Shown: positions 44,968 through 56,123, counted from the first letter of the stretch. The stretch: DNA of 64,000 nucleotides from Chitinophagaceae bacterium (GCA_016722465.1 JADKJC010000001.1:248001-312000), one strand, 5' to 3'. Numbers and translations are program-made. Notes: a model not told the origin generated them from the letters alone.

Positions 44968-47900
44968 ATGGTACCACCCCCTAAACCCAAAGACACCACC
45001 CGGCAGCAAAAAGGCGGCCTTGTAATCAATTTGAAAAACCTGCACATCAGCAACGGGGTATTTGCCAATGAAAAAGAGAATTTTGAAAGGGGTATTTATC
45101 CCGATATGTTTGATAGTGATCACATCAGGTTTGGTGAAATAAATGCAGATTTTGAAAACCTGCATTTTGAAAACGCTGTACTTACCACCAACATAAACCT
45201 GTCAACCAAAGAACGCAGCGGTTTTGAAGTTAAGAAGTTGCAGGCTAACATGAAGTTCAGCGGCGAAATAATGGAATTCAATAACCTTGACCTGCAAACC
45301 AACAAGAGCAGGCTGGGGAATTATTATTCCATGCGCTATGATGATTTTGACGAAGACATGGGGCACTTCCTTCACAAGATAAAACTGGAAGGGAATTTCA
45401 TCAACAGCGAACTGAACAGCGATGACCTTGCTTTTTTCACAAAGGATGTGAAAGACTGGAAACGTATTTTCAGTATCGGAGGCCATGTAAAAGGAACAGT
45501 TGACAATCTTATCGGGAAAAAAATGCTGATCAAAAGCGGCAACTCTGCAGTAGATGGTGACATTACCATGAAAGGGCTTCCGGATATTGAAAATACTTTT
45601 ATTGATTTTACCGCTAAAAATTTACAGACAACTTACAATGACCTTACCAGCATTATTCCTTCTTTAAAAAATGTAGACCAGCCTAAACTCAACAGGCTGG
45701 GCAATATTAATTACAAAGGAAATTTCACCGGTTTCATTAATGACTTTGTGGCATTTGGAACCATCAGTACCGATCTTGGAACAGTTACCGGTGATTTAAA
45801 CCTTAAGCTGCCTCAAAATAAGCCGGCCATTTATTCAGGCAAAATTTCTACCCTTGGTTTCAGGCTGGGGCAATTTGTAGACAACAGTACAATCGGTTCC
45901 ATCACCTTCAATGGCAAGGTAAACGGCAGTGGTTTTTCCGGCGAAACACTGAATGCGAAATTTGATGGCGATGTACGAAATATTGAATATGACGGATACA
46001 ATTTTCAGAACATTACAGTGAATGGTACTTTTAAAAAGAAATTGTTCAACGGGCTGGCGAGCATTAATGACCCCAATCTGAAAGTAGATCAATTAACCGG
46101 CATCATCGACTTCAACGGCAAAGAACCTCAATTTGATTTTGATGCCCTGCTGGCCAAAGCAGATTTTAAAAAATTAGGATTTACAAAAGATGAATTTATA
46201 TTGAAAGGGCATTTTAATTTGAATTTTACAGGTGATAATATTGATAACTTTTTAGGTACAGCACACATCATGGATGCAGGCCTGCTGCACAATGGGGTGC
46301 CTTTGTCTTTTGATTCGCTGGTACTTACCTCACAGATTGTTGGAGAGCAAAAATATTTGTCACTGCAGTCAAATGAAGTGGATGCCAATGTTACCGGCAA
46401 TTTTAAGATACAGGAGCTGCCCGATGCCTTTAAAGTATTCCTGAGCCGTTACTATCCTGCCTACATTAAAAAACCAGGTTACCAGGTAAGCGAGCAGGAT
46501 TTTACTTTTGAAGTAAAAACAAAAATCATTGATGAATACATACAGTTAATTGATAAAAAATTAAAAGGATTTGATAACAGCACCGTTAGTGGCAACCTCA
46601 AACTCAAAAACAATGAGCTGAATGTAAATGCTGAAGTGCCTGCATTTAGTTATGATGGAAAAGTATTTAATAACGTCCGTTTACAAAGCAAGGGCAACTT
46701 TGATTCGCTGGCTACCAAAGTAGATGTGGAAGATGTGGCGATCAGTGACAGCCTTCACCTTCCTTTTACAAACCTGGTGATCAATTCATCAAAAGACAGC
46801 TCCAACATCAGCATAAAAACAAGCGCCAGTAAAACCATCAGCGATGCATCGGTAAATGCAAGGGTGGTAACCATGAACAATGGCGTCAAGGTGCACTTCT
46901 TCCCATCCTCCTTTATCATCAACGACAGTAAATGGGAGCTGGAAAAAGATGGGGAAATAGAGTTAAATAACTCCCTTGTGAGTGCCAGTGATGTAAAATT
47001 TGTACAGGGCAACCAGCAGATCAAAATTTCAACAGAGCCCTCCGAAACACTTAGCACCAATGACCTTATTGTAGAACTTACCAAAGTACACGTGGATGAT
47101 TTTGCAACACTGGCCATTAAAGAGCCTAAATTGGAAGGGCAGGTAACGGGTATCATTAAAATTGAAGACCCGTTTGGAAAACCCTTCATCCATTACGAAA
47201 CAAACATTGATGAATTTAAAGCAGACAATGATTCCATCGGAACAGTAAAAGCCAATGGCACGTATAATATTAAGGATGGCATTTTAACCGTAAAAGCAGC
47301 ATCCACCAATGAAAACAATCAACTGGATATTAACGGCATCATTAATTTTAAAGACAGTACCGGCACACAGACCAACATTTTAATTCAATCAAAAAAATTT
47401 GATCTGTCTTTACTCAATAGTTTTCTCGGCGATCTGTTCAGCGATGTGAAAGGAACAGCTAACACCACCGATTTTACTTTATCAAACAACGGGAAAAACC
47501 TGTTGTTTACAGGCACCGTTAATGTAAACGAAGCTTCACTGGTAGTGAATTATACTCAGTGTAAATACAAATTCAAAAATGAAAGCATTGTATTTAACCC
47601 TGATGAAATTGATTTTGGAAAAATTGAATTGAAAGATACGCTGGGGAACAAGGCCACATTGAGCGGCAAAATGTATCACCGTTTTTTTAATGATATTGAA
47701 TTTGACAATATTGCTTTAGAAACAGACCGGCTGCTGGTACTAAACACCACAAAGAAAGACAACAGCCAGTTTTATGGAAAAGTGGTAGGTAAAGCAAAAA
47801 TGTTTTTGAATGGCACACAGGATAATATTGTAATGAATATTACCGGCGAACCATCAAGAAGGGATAGCAGCCATATATATATTGTGAGTGGAAACAGTAT

Positions 47901-49056
47901 AGAAAATGAGAACATTGATTATATTGATTTCATCCAGTTTGGTACTGAAATGGAAGAAAAATACAAGAGTAAAACTGCTGCCAGTATTTTGGTTAATATG
48001 GAATTCACTGCCAATCCATCCTGTAAAGTGGATGTGGTATTGGATGAAGCTACCGGTGATATCATTAAGGGTGAAGGTGATGGCCTGCTTAAAATAAGGG
48101 TGGGCAATAAAGAACCATTAAGCATTAACGGCAGGTATGACATTACAAAAGGTGAATACACTTTTAATTTTCAAACCTTCCTGAAAAAATATTTTACAGT
48201 AAACAGTGGAAGCCTTGTGTGGGACGGTGATCCATACAAAGCAAAGATCGACATCATTGCAGAGTACCTGGCCACCAATGTAAATTTCAAATCATTAACC
48301 AACTCCGCTTCAGCAGGTTTAGGGGGAAACAGTTTTAATCAGAAGTCGAACCTGAGGGTAGTAGCACACCTTACTGAAACATTGCTGAAACCAGCCATTG
48401 ATTTTGAACTGCAGCTGCCAGCCGGAAGCCCCATCACAGATTTTTTAGTATTAAAAAAACTGGAGCAGTTTAAACAGGATAAAAATGAGTTAAACAAGCA
48501 GATCACTTCTTTGCTGTTGTTTAATTCATTCATCAATACCGACCAGGGCTTTATTACGGCCAGCGGCGGATACAGTGTGCTCTCCAATACCATTGGCGGG
48601 GTGGTATCAAGTGCTATCTCGGGTTTCTTTAATAACCTGCTGCAGAAATATGTAAAGAACCTTTCTTTTAATTTCGATGTTAACTCCAGCCTTGATAATC
48701 TGCAGGCAAACGTTGAAAAGCTACAGGCAGCTGCAAGAAGTAATTTTGTGTATACACTGCTGAATGGCAGGCTAATCATCTCTGCAGGGCTCAACCTGGA
48801 TTACAATAACCCGTACGCAAACATTAACCGCAACAGCAATGTGCTTATTACACCTGATATAACCGTTGAATGGATATTGACGAAGAGTGGCAGGTTAAGG
48901 GTAGTTGGATTTAACCGAACCAATTACGACCTGGTTGGCCAGCGTAACAGAACAGGTATCAACCTTTCGTACCGCAGGGATTTTGAAAAACTGCCCGGCA
49001 TATTTGCCACCATATTATTTGGTGAAAACAGGAACAGGAAAGAAAAAGAGAAGTAG
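44968..49056 (+). CDS. TamB-like outer-membrane biogenesis protein, C-terminal part
   Basis: The 1362 residues continue the TamB-like protein in the same frame. They consist of beta-taco/AsmA-like repeated strands (FSGEIMEFNNLDLQTNKSRL, GTVTGDLNLKLPQNKPAIYSG, FDNIALETDRLLVLNT). The C-terminal TamB domain includes IDIIAEYLATNVNF, LQLPAGSPITDFLVLKKLEQFKQDKNELNKQITSLLLFNSFI and the terminal RNRTGINLSYRRDF. TamB bridges the envelope and helps move lipids or beta-barrel proteins to the outer membrane. The ATG at 44968 is an internal restart after the TGA. The gene converges on ribBA with 8 bp between. Confidence 0.9.
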   Translation: MVPPPKPKDTTRQQKGGLVINLKNLHISNGVFANEKENFERGIYPDMFDSDHIRFGEINADFENLHFENAVLTTNINLSTKERSGFEVKKLQANMKFSGEIMEFNNLDLQTNKSRLGNYYSMRYDDFDEDMGHFLHKIKLEGNFINSELNSDDLAFFTKDVKDWKRIFSIGGHVKGTVDNLIGKKMLIKSGNSAVDGDITMKGLPDIENTFIDFTAKNLQTTYNDLTSIIPSLKNVDQPKLNRLGNINYKGNFTGFINDFVAFGTISTDLGTVTGDLNLKLPQNKPAIYSGKISTLGFRLGQFVDNSTIGSITFNGKVNGSGFSGETLNAKFDGDVRNIEYDGYNFQNITVNGTFKKKLFNGLASINDPNLKVDQLTGIIDFNGKEPQFDFDALLAKADFKKLGFTKDEFILKGHFNLNFTGDNIDNFLGTAHIMDAGLLHNGVPLSFDSLVLTSQIVGEQKYLSLQSNEVDANVTGNFKIQELPDAFKVFLSRYYPAYIKKPGYQVSEQDFTFEVKTKIIDEYIQLIDKKLKGFDNSTVSGNLKLKNNELNVNAEVPAFSYDGKVFNNVRLQSKGNFDSLATKVDVEDVAISDSLHLPFTNLVINSSKDSSNISIKTSASKTISDASVNARVVTMNNGVKVHFFPSSFIINDSKWELEKDGEIELNNSLVSASDVKFVQGNQQIKISTEPSETLSTNDLIVELTKVHVDDFATLAIKEPKLEGQVTGIIKIEDPFGKPFIHYETNIDEFKADNDSIGTVKANGTYNIKDGILTVKAASTNENNQLDINGIINFKDSTGTQTNILIQSKKFDLSLLNSFLGDLFSDVKGTANTTDFTLSNNGKNLLFTGTVNVNEASLVVNYTQCKYKFKNESIVFNPDEIDFGKIELKDTLGNKATLSGKMYHRFFNDIEFDNIALETDRLLVLNTTKKDNSQFYGKVVGKAKMFLNGTQDNIVMNITGEPSRRDSSHIYIVSGNSIENENIDYIDFIQFGTEMEEKYKSKTAASILVNMEFTANPSCKVDVVLDEATGDIIKGEGDGLLKIRVGNKEPLSINGRYDITKGEYTFNFQTFLKKYFTVNSGSLVWDGDPYKAKIDIIAEYLATNVNFKSLTNSASAGLGGNSFNQKSNLRVVAHLTETLLKPAIDFELQLPAGSPITDFLVLKKLEQFKQDKNELNKQITSLLLFNSFINTDQGFITASGGYSVLSNTIGGVVSSAISGFFNNLLQKYVKNLSFNFDVNSSLDNLQANVEKLQAAARSNFVYTLLNGRLIISAGLNLDYNNPYANINRNSNVLITPDITVEWILTKSGRLRVVGFNRTNYDLVGQRNRTGINLSYRRDFEKLPGIFATILFGENRNRKEKEK

Positions 49057-49064
49057 CTGCAACA

Positions 49065-50270
49065 TCAATGCCCTGTCAGGATCGTATGCCCCATTTTATC
49101 TCTTTTGGTAGTTAAATATTTTTCATTGTGTTCATTGGGTTTTATCTCAATGGCTAAATTCTCTACTATCTCCAAACCATAGCCCAGCAGGCCTGCCCTC
49201 TTACGGGGATTATTACTCAACAGTTTCATTTTACTGATGCCCAGATGACGGAGGATTTGTGCCCCCACACCGTAATCCCTTTCGTCCATACCAAAACCAA
49301 GTTTGAGATTGGCTTCAACCGTATCAAAACCCTGCTCCTGCAGTTTGTAGGCTTTTAATTTATTCAGCAGCCCGATACCTCTGCCTTCCTGGTTCATATA
49401 CAATACAAGCCCCTTACCGGCAGATTCAATCATTTTCATGGCATGGTGCAACTGGTCGCCGCAATCGCAACGCAGTGAACCTAAAATATCGCCGGTTATG
49501 CAACTGCTGTGTACCCTTACCATTACAGGCTCATCTTTTTCCCAGTCGCCCTTTTTTATTGCTAAATGAATATCGCCGGTATTGAGTTGTTTAAAAGCAA
49601 TCAATTCAAAGTATCCGTATTTAGTTGGCATCTGTACCCTTTCTTCCTCACTTATCAATGATTCTTTGTTAAGCCGGTATTCTATCAGATCTTTTATTGA
49701 AATCAGTTTCAGGTCAAATTTTTGGGCTATTTCCTTTAACTGTGGCAGCCTTGCCATCGTTCCATCCTCATTCATTATTTCCACTAATACACCGGCTTCT
49801 CCAAAACCTGCCAGCCTGGACAGATCAGTTGTTGCTTCTGTGTGCCCGGCCCTTCTTAATACACCTCCCTTTTTTGCCCTTAAGGGAAAAATATGTCCCG
49901 GCCGGCCAAAGTCTTCCGGTTTGGTACCCGGGTTAATCAGCGCCTGCACTGTTTTGGAACGGTCGCTGGCCGAAATACCTGTTGTACAGCCATGCCCAAG
50001 CAGGTCAATACTTACCGTAAATGGAGTAGCATGTAATGAAGTATTATCCCTTACCATTGCTTCCAGGTTGAATTGATCGCACAATTCCTCTGAAACAGGT
50101 GCACAAATCAGCCCCCTGCCATACCTGCTCATAAAGTTGATGATTTCGGGCGTAACATTGGCTGCCGCCGTAATAAAATCACCTTCATTTTCCCTGTCCT
50201 CATCATCCACTACAATCACCAGTTTACCGTTTTTAATGTCTTCTATCGCACTTTCAATACTATCCAGCAT
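49065..50270 (-). CDS. ribBA: Bifunctional 3,4-dihydroxy-2-butanone-4-phosphate synthase / GTP cyclohydrolase II
   Basis: The 401 residues fuse RibB and RibA, the first steps of riboflavin synthesis. The RibB half (about 1-205) carries [13 protein letters not shown] and DHGTAT-like motifs ([16 protein letters not shown]). The RibA half has the zinc-binding [18 protein letters not shown] and [24 protein letters not shown]. The ends of RibA are complete. It converges tightly on the TamB-like gene and diverges from the Oar-like receptor gene. Confidence 0.96.
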   Translation of the reverse strand: MLDSIESAIEDIKNGKLVIVVDDEDRENEGDFITAAANVTPEIINFMSRYGRGLICAPVSEELCDQFNLEAMVRDNTSLHATPFTVSIDLLGHGCTTGISASDRSKTVQALINPGTKPEDFGRPGHIFPLRAKKGGVLRRAGHTEATTDLSRLAGFGEAGVLVEIMNEDGTMARLPQLKEIAQKFDLKLISIKDLIEYRLNKESLISEEERVQMPTKYGYFELIAFKQLNTGDIHLAIKKGDWEKDEPVMVRVHSSCITGDILGSLRCDCGDQLHHAMKMIESAGKGLVLYMNQEGRGIGLLNKLKAYKLQEQGFDTVEANLKLGFGMDERDYGVGAQILRHLGISKMKLLSNNPRKRAGLLGYGLEIVENLAIEIKPNEHNEKYLTTKRDKMGHTILTGH

Positions 50271-50637
50271 GTTCTAAAATTTTTGCAAAGTTAATGAGGT
50301 TTATGGCTTCCATATTTGCTTAATAAGGAAACATTGTTATAACCAGTTTATCAACATTATTTTATTAAAAACCCATTATTGACAAAAAAGTTTTTCTTTT
50401 GCAGTGCATCAGAATAAGGCATTCAACATAAAAACAACTGCTCAAGCAACAATTGCCTTATTAAATTTGTCACTATTGGGGGGATTTCTAATATTAAAAA
50501 AATATTCACTGCCTGGAAACTCCCGGCAAATCCATTTAACGATATTTAACCTGCTATATGATTGGTAATAATTAATTAACCATAAACTGCTTATTTAACA
50601 ACTGCCAGGTTTACACCTTTGCAAAAATTTTGAAACT
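50271..50637. promoter_or_regulatory. Divergent regulatory region of ribBA and the Oar-like receptor
   Basis: The 367-bp AT-rich spacer contains TTGACAAAAAAGTTTTTCTTTTGC (50379-50402), a possible promoter for the receptor, and CACCTTTGC (about 50616) closer to the ATG. No FMN riboswitch (which needs the RFN element AGGGGTGAAATTCCC-like core) is visible before ribBA. Confidence 0.4.
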
Positions 50638-53600
50638 ATGATTATGAGAAAAAAACTAACAATCCTCACATTGCTGATGGTCATCCTTGGCTTTGCTGTA
50701 AAAGCACAGGAAACCACCTCGGAAATCCAGGGTACAGTAAATGGCACTACCGCACTTGGTGGGGCAACAATCACTGCTGTTCACCTTCCTACAGGAACCA
50801 AGTATGTAACCACCTCCCGTAAAGATGGCCGTTACAATATCGCCAACGCAAGAGTAGGCGGCCCCTATACCATTACAGTAAGTTATGTGGGGTATAAAGA
50901 AGAGAAACAGGAAGATGTTTTTCTCAACTTAGGTACTACCTACAAGGCAGATTTTACTTTAACCACCAATACCGCCAGCCTGAGTGAAGTTGTAGTAACA
51001 GGCCGCAGAACAGATAAGGTGTTCAGCAAAAGCCGAACCGGCTCATCAGAAGTAATTACAAGACAACAGATAGACAGGTTGCCTACCACCAACAGGAGTA
51101 TCAGTGATTTTACAAGGCTTACACCTACCGCCAATGGCAGCAGCTTTGGTGGCAGAAGCAGTTCTTTTAACAACCTTACGGTAAATGGCGCCAGCTTTAA
51201 TAATACATTTGGTTTATCTGGCTCATTGGGCGGACAAACCAACTCACAGCCTTTCAGTATTGATGCATTGGAACAGATACAGGTAAACATTGCACCCTAT
51301 GATGTTACCTTGGGTGGTTTTACAGGTGCCGGTATCAACTCTGTTACAAAAAGCGGTACCAATGAGTTCAGGGGTTCTATTTATAATTTCACCAAAACTC
51401 CCGGCCTTACAGGCACCAAAGTAGCCAATACCACCCTTGCAAAACAGGATTTCAACTTTAAGAACAGGGGCGTAACCATTGGTGGGCCAATCATTAAGAA
51501 CAAATTGTTTTTCTTCTTAAGCGGTGAGCAGGAAAGGATCAGTACTCCAGGTACCTCAAGGGTTGCCAGCCGCAATGGTTCTACCGGCGACAATGTATCC
51601 CAGGCAGACGGTGCTGCATTGGATAAATTAAAGGATTTTTTGATTACTAAGTTCGGTTATGATCCGGGCGCTTTTGAAAATTATACTTTTGATACTTACA
51701 GTGATAAGATAACCGCAAGGATCGATTTTAATATCAACAGTAAGAACACCTTCAATGTGAACTATTACTATTTAAAATCCTACCGCAACGTACCTGCCAG
51801 CAACAGTGGTGCGCCGGGCAATAACCGCCAGCCAAGTAATACGGCCATGCCTTTCATTTCTTCTTCTTACATCATCAATAATAATTTTAATATTGTTATC
51901 GCAGAATTGAATACCCGGTTAAGTAATAAATTATCCAATAAAATACAGGTTGGTTACAACCGCTTAAGAGATTTCAGGAGCAGCCCGGGCAGCAGTATCT
52001 TCCCGTTGGTAGATATTGAAAATGGCCAGGGGTCTACTTTCACTTCTTTTGGCTATGAGCCGTTTACCGCTAATAATGTATTGAATACAGATACCTGGCA
52101 GTTCAATGATATTGTTACGTTGTACAAGGGCAAACACACATTTAACTTCGGCACCCAAAATACCTACAACAAATTCCAGAATGGTTTTGCACCCAACTAC
52201 TATGGCAACTACCGTTTTGCAAACGTTGACTCCTTTTATAACAGCGTAAACAACGGCACTGCCAATGCATCAAGGTATGCACTGCAATATTCAGCCCGTA
52301 AAGGTGGTGAGTTTCCTTTTGCAAGCCTCCGATCTTTGCAGTTGGGTTTCTTTGCACAGGATAAATGGAATATCAGCAAAGATTTTACCCTGACATTGGG
52401 TATCAGGGCTGACCTGCCGGTCTTTGAACAAAATTTTGTTTCTAACACCAACGCCGATGCACTTACCTACAGGGATGGTGTAAAAATTGAAACAGGCAGG
52501 GCTCCTTCTACACAAATTTTGTGGAGCCCAAGAGTTGGTTTTAACTATGATGTAAATGGAGACAAGACCGTTCAGCTAAGAGGTGGCGCAGGCGTTTTTG
52601 CAGGGGCGCCGCCATTTGTATGGCTGAGCAACCAGTTGAGCAATAATGGTATCGATTTCGGTTCATTCACCAGAACTACAGGTACCTCATTTACTCCGGA
52701 TGTAACTGCTTACATTCCTCAAAATGCAGCTGCTAATACTGCTTACAATCTTGCTATTACCGATAAGAATTTTAAATTCCCCCAGTTGTTCAGGGCCAAC
52801 CTTGCAATTGACTACAAACTTCCCTTTGATGTTGTAGCAACACTAGAAGGGATTTACAACAAAGACATCAATGCAGTATATCATCAGAACATTAACCTTC
52901 CAGCAACCGGTACAGCGTTATTGGGGTATGATAACAGGATCAGGTATACCTCTTCAAAAATATGGAGTGGTGCAGGTGGCGCTTCTGCTGCCAATCCCAA
53001 TATCTCTGATGCTATCCTGATGAAAAATACCTCAAAGGGGTATGCTTACAATGTTACCCTGCAATTACAACGCAACGTAAAGAACCTTTACACAATGGTT
53101 GCTTACAGCTATGGTAAAAGCAAATCTGTAAATGACGGTGGCTCTATCGCACAATCTATCTGGAGAGACCGTTCTGTTTCCGGAGATCCGAATGACAATG
53201 TAATTTCTAACTCTAACTTCTATCAGCCACACAGGGTAGTAGCTGCTGCTGCTTACCGTTTTGAATATGCAAAACATTTTGCTACTTCTATTGGCTTAAC
53301 ATTCGAATCTGCCAATGCAGGTACAATGAATTACCTGTATGTGGGAGACCTCAATAACGATGGACTTACTTCTAATGATTTGATCTATGTTCCAGCAGCC
53401 AAAGAGGAAATTATATTGGAAAGAGCAGGCAGCGCCACTGCAGATCCCAGGACAACAGACCAGATATGGGACCAGTTGAATTCTTATATTGAACAGGATG
53501 ATTATTTAAAAACAAGAAGAGGTAAATATGCTGAAAGAAACGGTGCCTTACTTCCTCTTTACAGCAAAGTTGACCTGAACTTTACACAGGATTTTTACAT

Positions 53601-53883
53601 GAACGTAGCCGGCAAACGCCATACCCTGCGTTTTACCATGGACATTTTCAATTTCAGCAACTTACTTAACAGGAACTGGGGAATATTGAAAGTACCAAAC
53701 CGTACCAACCTGTTAAATTTCTTACGTGTTGAAACAACCGGGACCAATGCAGGCAAACCTGTATACAGTTTCCCTTACCTGGATGCAGCCAATAAAATAC
53801 CATTGACTACTACTTTCCAAAACAGTACCAGCCAGGCATCGAGGTACCAGGTACAAATGGGTATCAGGTATATCTTTAATTAA
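50638..53883 (+). CDS. TonB-dependent, Oar-like outer-membrane receptor
   Basis: The 1081-residue protein starts with a signal peptide (MRKKLTILTLLMVILGFAVKAQ). A carboxypeptidase-regulatory domain (about 28-115: IQGTVNGTTALGGATITAVHLP … DGRYNIAN … YKEEKQ) precedes the TonB plug (SEVVVTGRR, then a Ser/Asn-rich region) and a large beta-barrel ending in YQVQMGIRYIFN. It matches the Oar family of Myxococcus/Bacteroidota, outer-membrane proteins with roles in adhesion or uptake. No SusD partner is adjacent. A perfect terminator follows. Confidence 0.93.
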   Translation: MIMRKKLTILTLLMVILGFAVKAQETTSEIQGTVNGTTALGGATITAVHLPTGTKYVTTSRKDGRYNIANARVGGPYTITVSYVGYKEEKQEDVFLNLGTTYKADFTLTTNTASLSEVVVTGRRTDKVFSKSRTGSSEVITRQQIDRLPTTNRSISDFTRLTPTANGSSFGGRSSSFNNLTVNGASFNNTFGLSGSLGGQTNSQPFSIDALEQIQVNIAPYDVTLGGFTGAGINSVTKSGTNEFRGSIYNFTKTPGLTGTKVANTTLAKQDFNFKNRGVTIGGPIIKNKLFFFLSGEQERISTPGTSRVASRNGSTGDNVSQADGAALDKLKDFLITKFGYDPGAFENYTFDTYSDKITARIDFNINSKNTFNVNYYYLKSYRNVPASNSGAPGNNRQPSNTAMPFISSSYIINNNFNIVIAELNTRLSNKLSNKIQVGYNRLRDFRSSPGSSIFPLVDIENGQGSTFTSFGYEPFTANNVLNTDTWQFNDIVTLYKGKHTFNFGTQNTYNKFQNGFAPNYYGNYRFANVDSFYNSVNNGTANASRYALQYSARKGGEFPFASLRSLQLGFFAQDKWNISKDFTLTLGIRADLPVFEQNFVSNTNADALTYRDGVKIETGRAPSTQILWSPRVGFNYDVNGDKTVQLRGGAGVFAGAPPFVWLSNQLSNNGIDFGSFTRTTGTSFTPDVTAYIPQNAAANTAYNLAITDKNFKFPQLFRANLAIDYKLPFDVVATLEGIYNKDINAVYHQNINLPATGTALLGYDNRIRYTSSKIWSGAGGASAANPNISDAILMKNTSKGYAYNVTLQLQRNVKNLYTMVAYSYGKSKSVNDGGSIAQSIWRDRSVSGDPNDNVISNSNFYQPHRVVAAAAYRFEYAKHFATSIGLTFESANAGTMNYLYVGDLNNDGLTSNDLIYVPAAKEEIILERAGSATADPRTTDQIWDQLNSYIEQDDYLKTRRGKYAERNGALLPLYSKVDLNFTQDFYMNVAGKRHTLRFTMDIFNFSNLLNRNWGILKVPNRTNLLNFLRVETTGTNAGKPVYSFPYLDAANKIPLTTTFQNSTSQASRYQVQMGIRYIFN

Positions 53884-53903
53884 TACAATTGCAGATTATA
53901 AAT

Positions 53904-53940
53904 AAAAAAAATGTCACGATTAAATCGTGACATTTTTTTT
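53904..53940. terminator. Terminator between the Oar-like receptor and esterase genes
   Basis: ATGTCACGAT / ATCGTGACAT (53911-53920, 53924-53933) is a perfect 10-bp stem with A and T runs on either side, serving the two converging genes. Confidence 0.9.
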
Positions 53941-53950
53941 ATAAGACGCT

Positions 53951-54763
53951 TTAACTTTTTGCCCAGCCCCATTTTAAAAAATCAGGAAAAGCCCTTGCCC
54001 AGGTAGGCACATCATGCCTGCCATCCTGTAACTCCATATATTGAATGTCGTCATCTGCATACCCTTTACTTTTCAACTCATCAATCAAACTTACGGTGTC
54101 ATCAATGGCATCAATAATGCCGTTGTTATTCCTGTCGGCAGTTTCATCCTGTGTACCCACTTCAAAGAAAAATTTTAACCAGGGATAATGGCTGCCCTCC
54201 CTTACCTGCCGGTGCATGATGCGGTTTTGTTCTTCGTCAAAATCCTCATCTTCCTGTGCCTTATCTCTCCACCAGAAGGAACCACTGAAAGCACCTGCCT
54301 TACAAAAATCTGCAGGGTTGTTCCAAACAATGTCAATCGCACTGAGTGCACCCAATGAAAAACCTGCAAAGGATTTTTCTTTAAAGGAAGGCACCTTATA
54401 AGTGTCTCTTATAAATGGAATCAGCTCTTCCATAATAAACTGCATGTACAGTTCTGCTTTTGCACCACGTCCTTTATAGTCCAGAATTTTTGCGGTGCCA
54501 TATTCATTCTTCCTGTCTGAAGAGCAATGCATGCCCACACACAGAATGGGTGAAATGGTATTTTGCTCATACAGTTTATCCAGTATTTTTTCAAAGGCCA
54601 TGGTCACCAGGTCCTGTCCGTCGTTGATCAACAGCAGGCTCATATCAGCCGGCTTGGCAACATTCACCGGCAGGTAGCAATCTACTTTCACCTCTCGGTT
54701 CAAAAATTTTGATGACAGGATATGATTCTCCACAGTTATATTATCAACTTTTTTCCTAAGCAT
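53951..54763 (-). CDS. Alpha/beta-hydrolase-fold esterase (esterase D / Fes-like)
   Basis: The ATG at 54763 (MLRKKVDNITVENHILSS) gives 270 residues. The motif FAGFSLGALSAID holds the nucleophile Ser (GFSLG). The Asp/His are probably in FFEVGTQDE and LQDGRHDVPTW. The protein resembles the IroE/Fes/esterase-D group that hydrolyses carboxyl esters. No signal peptide is seen, so it may be cytosolic. It diverges from the ATP-grasp and YbdK ligase genes, with which it probably forms a conserved group. Confidence 0.9.
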   Translation of the reverse strand: MLRKKVDNITVENHILSSKFLNREVKVDCYLPVNVAKPADMSLLLINDGQDLVTMAFEKILDKLYEQNTISPILCVGMHCSSDRKNEYGTAKILDYKGRGAKAELYMQFIMEELIPFIRDTYKVPSFKEKSFAGFSLGALSAIDIVWNNPADFCKAGAFSGSFWWRDKAQEDEDFDEEQNRIMHRQVREGSHYPWLKFFFEVGTQDETADRNNNGIIDAIDDTVSLIDELKSKGYADDDIQYMELQDGRHDVPTWARAFPDFLKWGWAKS

Positions 54764-55163
54764 ATTTTTCAAAAATAACGAAAACTTGTTTTTGTGTGGT
54801 GATCTATTTGCCGCCAATAATGTATCAGTTTGAAAAATCATTACTCTATCTGCGGTCTCAGCATCTCAGCTTGCAAAAGATAATCCCACGCAGAGCAACG
54901 GAAGACACAGTGAAAGACAGCTTCTTTGCCATTGTTCTTGTGATTGCAGTGTAACCCGTTATAGTCGCAGACCAATGACTTTTCAAATTGAGACAATAAC
55001 AGCCGCCCAGCTGTAACCACGTTTTACCCGATAAAAAGAAACTCCACAACGTATCAATGGTAAAAAAAATTGCAGCACTTAATAATATTTGGAAAATAGA
55101 CAGGTTGAAAATATATTTGGTAAGAGCTAAACCAAACTAATTACACTTCACAATTTCACATTT
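54764..55163. other. Divergent intergenic region, no gene
   Basis: The 400-bp spacer holds no convincing gene. It is moderately GC-rich in the first 200 bp and AT-rich near 55070-55160, where the promoter of the ATP-grasp gene should lie (TATATTTGGTAAG near 55110). Both genes face away from it. Confidence 0.5.
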
Positions 55164-56123
55164 ATGAAAAAAATAGGCATTCTGCACGGTAAAGAAAGAA
55201 GTTTTCCAGAAGCATTTGTTGAAAGGGTCAACAGCAAAAAAATTGAGGGTATCATTGCCGAGCCGGTATATATTGAAAAAGTGGTACAGGGTGAAAGCAG
55301 TGGCTATGCTGTTATCATAGACAGGATATCGCAGGATGTACCTTTTTACAGGGCCTTCTTAAAAAATGCAGCGCTTTGTGGAACGGCCGTTATCAACAAT
55401 CCATTTTGGTGGAGTGCCGATGAAAAATTTTTTAATAACTGTTTGTCAACTAAAATTAATGTGCCTGTTCCTAAAACCGTGATACTGCCTTCAAGAGACC
55501 TGCCTGCAGATACTTCTGCCGATTCGTTCCGCAATCTTTCTTATCCGTTGGACTGGGGTGGTATTTTCAACTATATCGGTTTTCCTGCTTATATGAAACC
55601 CTTTGCAGGCGGTGGATGGAAGAACGTTTATAAGTTAGAAAGTATAGATGATTTTTTTGAAAAACATGCTGAGACAGGTGAACTGGTAATGCTGCTGCAG
55701 GAAGAAATTGTATTTGAAGAATACTACCGCTGCTACTGTATTGGCGGAAAATATGTTCGCATTATGAGTTATGAACCCCGTAACCCACACCATTTACGCT
55801 ATGTAGCCGACTTTAAGCCCGATGAAGCCAAATTAAAGATGATGACAGATATTGTTTTACGCATCAATCATTATTTGGGTTATGATTTCAATACAGTTGA
55901 ACTGGCATTGAGAGACGGGGTACCCTATGCCATTGACTTTTGTAATCCTGCACCGGATGCAGAAAGAACCAGTGTGGGGGAAGAAAACTTTGAATGGGTA
56001 GTTGAAACAGCTGCCACTTATGCCATCGAAAAAGCACAGGAACAGGTGGATGGCGCAGATAATTTAACCTGGGGAGAGTATATTAAAAGGAGTGCATCAA
56101 AGCAAGCTTTGTTCAACGGATAA
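55164..56123 (+). CDS. ATP-grasp domain ligase, unknown substrate
   Basis: The 319 residues (MKKIGILHGKERSFPEAFVERVN) have the ATP-grasp layout. An N-terminal domain is followed by a Lys/Gly-rich nucleotide loop (AYMKPFAGGGWKNVYKLESI), a hinge (MLLQEEIVFEEYYRCYCIGGKYVRIMSYEPR) and metal-binding residues near the C-terminus (GYDFNTVELALRDGVPYAIDFCNPAPDAERTS). This class joins a carboxylate to an amine or other nucleophile through an acyl-phosphate. It is next to a YbdK-like carboxylate-amine ligase, also of unknown substrate, and divergent from an esterase. Confidence 0.88.
   Translation: MKKIGILHGKERSFPEAFVERVNSKKIEGIIAEPVYIEKVVQGESSGYAVIIDRISQDVPFYRAFLKNAALCGTAVINNPFWWSADEKFFNNCLSTKINVPVPKTVILPSRDLPADTSADSFRNLSYPLDWGGIFNYIGFPAYMKPFAGGGWKNVYKLESIDDFFEKHAETGELVMLLQEEIVFEEYYRCYCIGGKYVRIMSYEPRNPHHLRYVADFKPDEAKLKMMTDIVLRINHYLGYDFNTVELALRDGVPYAIDFCNPAPDAERTSVGEENFEWVVETAATYAIEKAQEQVDGADNLTWGEYIKRSASKQALFNG

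Noticed and set aside
50271..50637. FMN riboswitch upstream of ribBA
   Set aside because: The RFN element's conserved core is not visible in the spacer.
54858..55049. 63-codon frame in the esterase/ATP-grasp spacer
   Set aside because: Unusual Cys/Trp-rich product, no upstream signal, no family; treated as non-coding.
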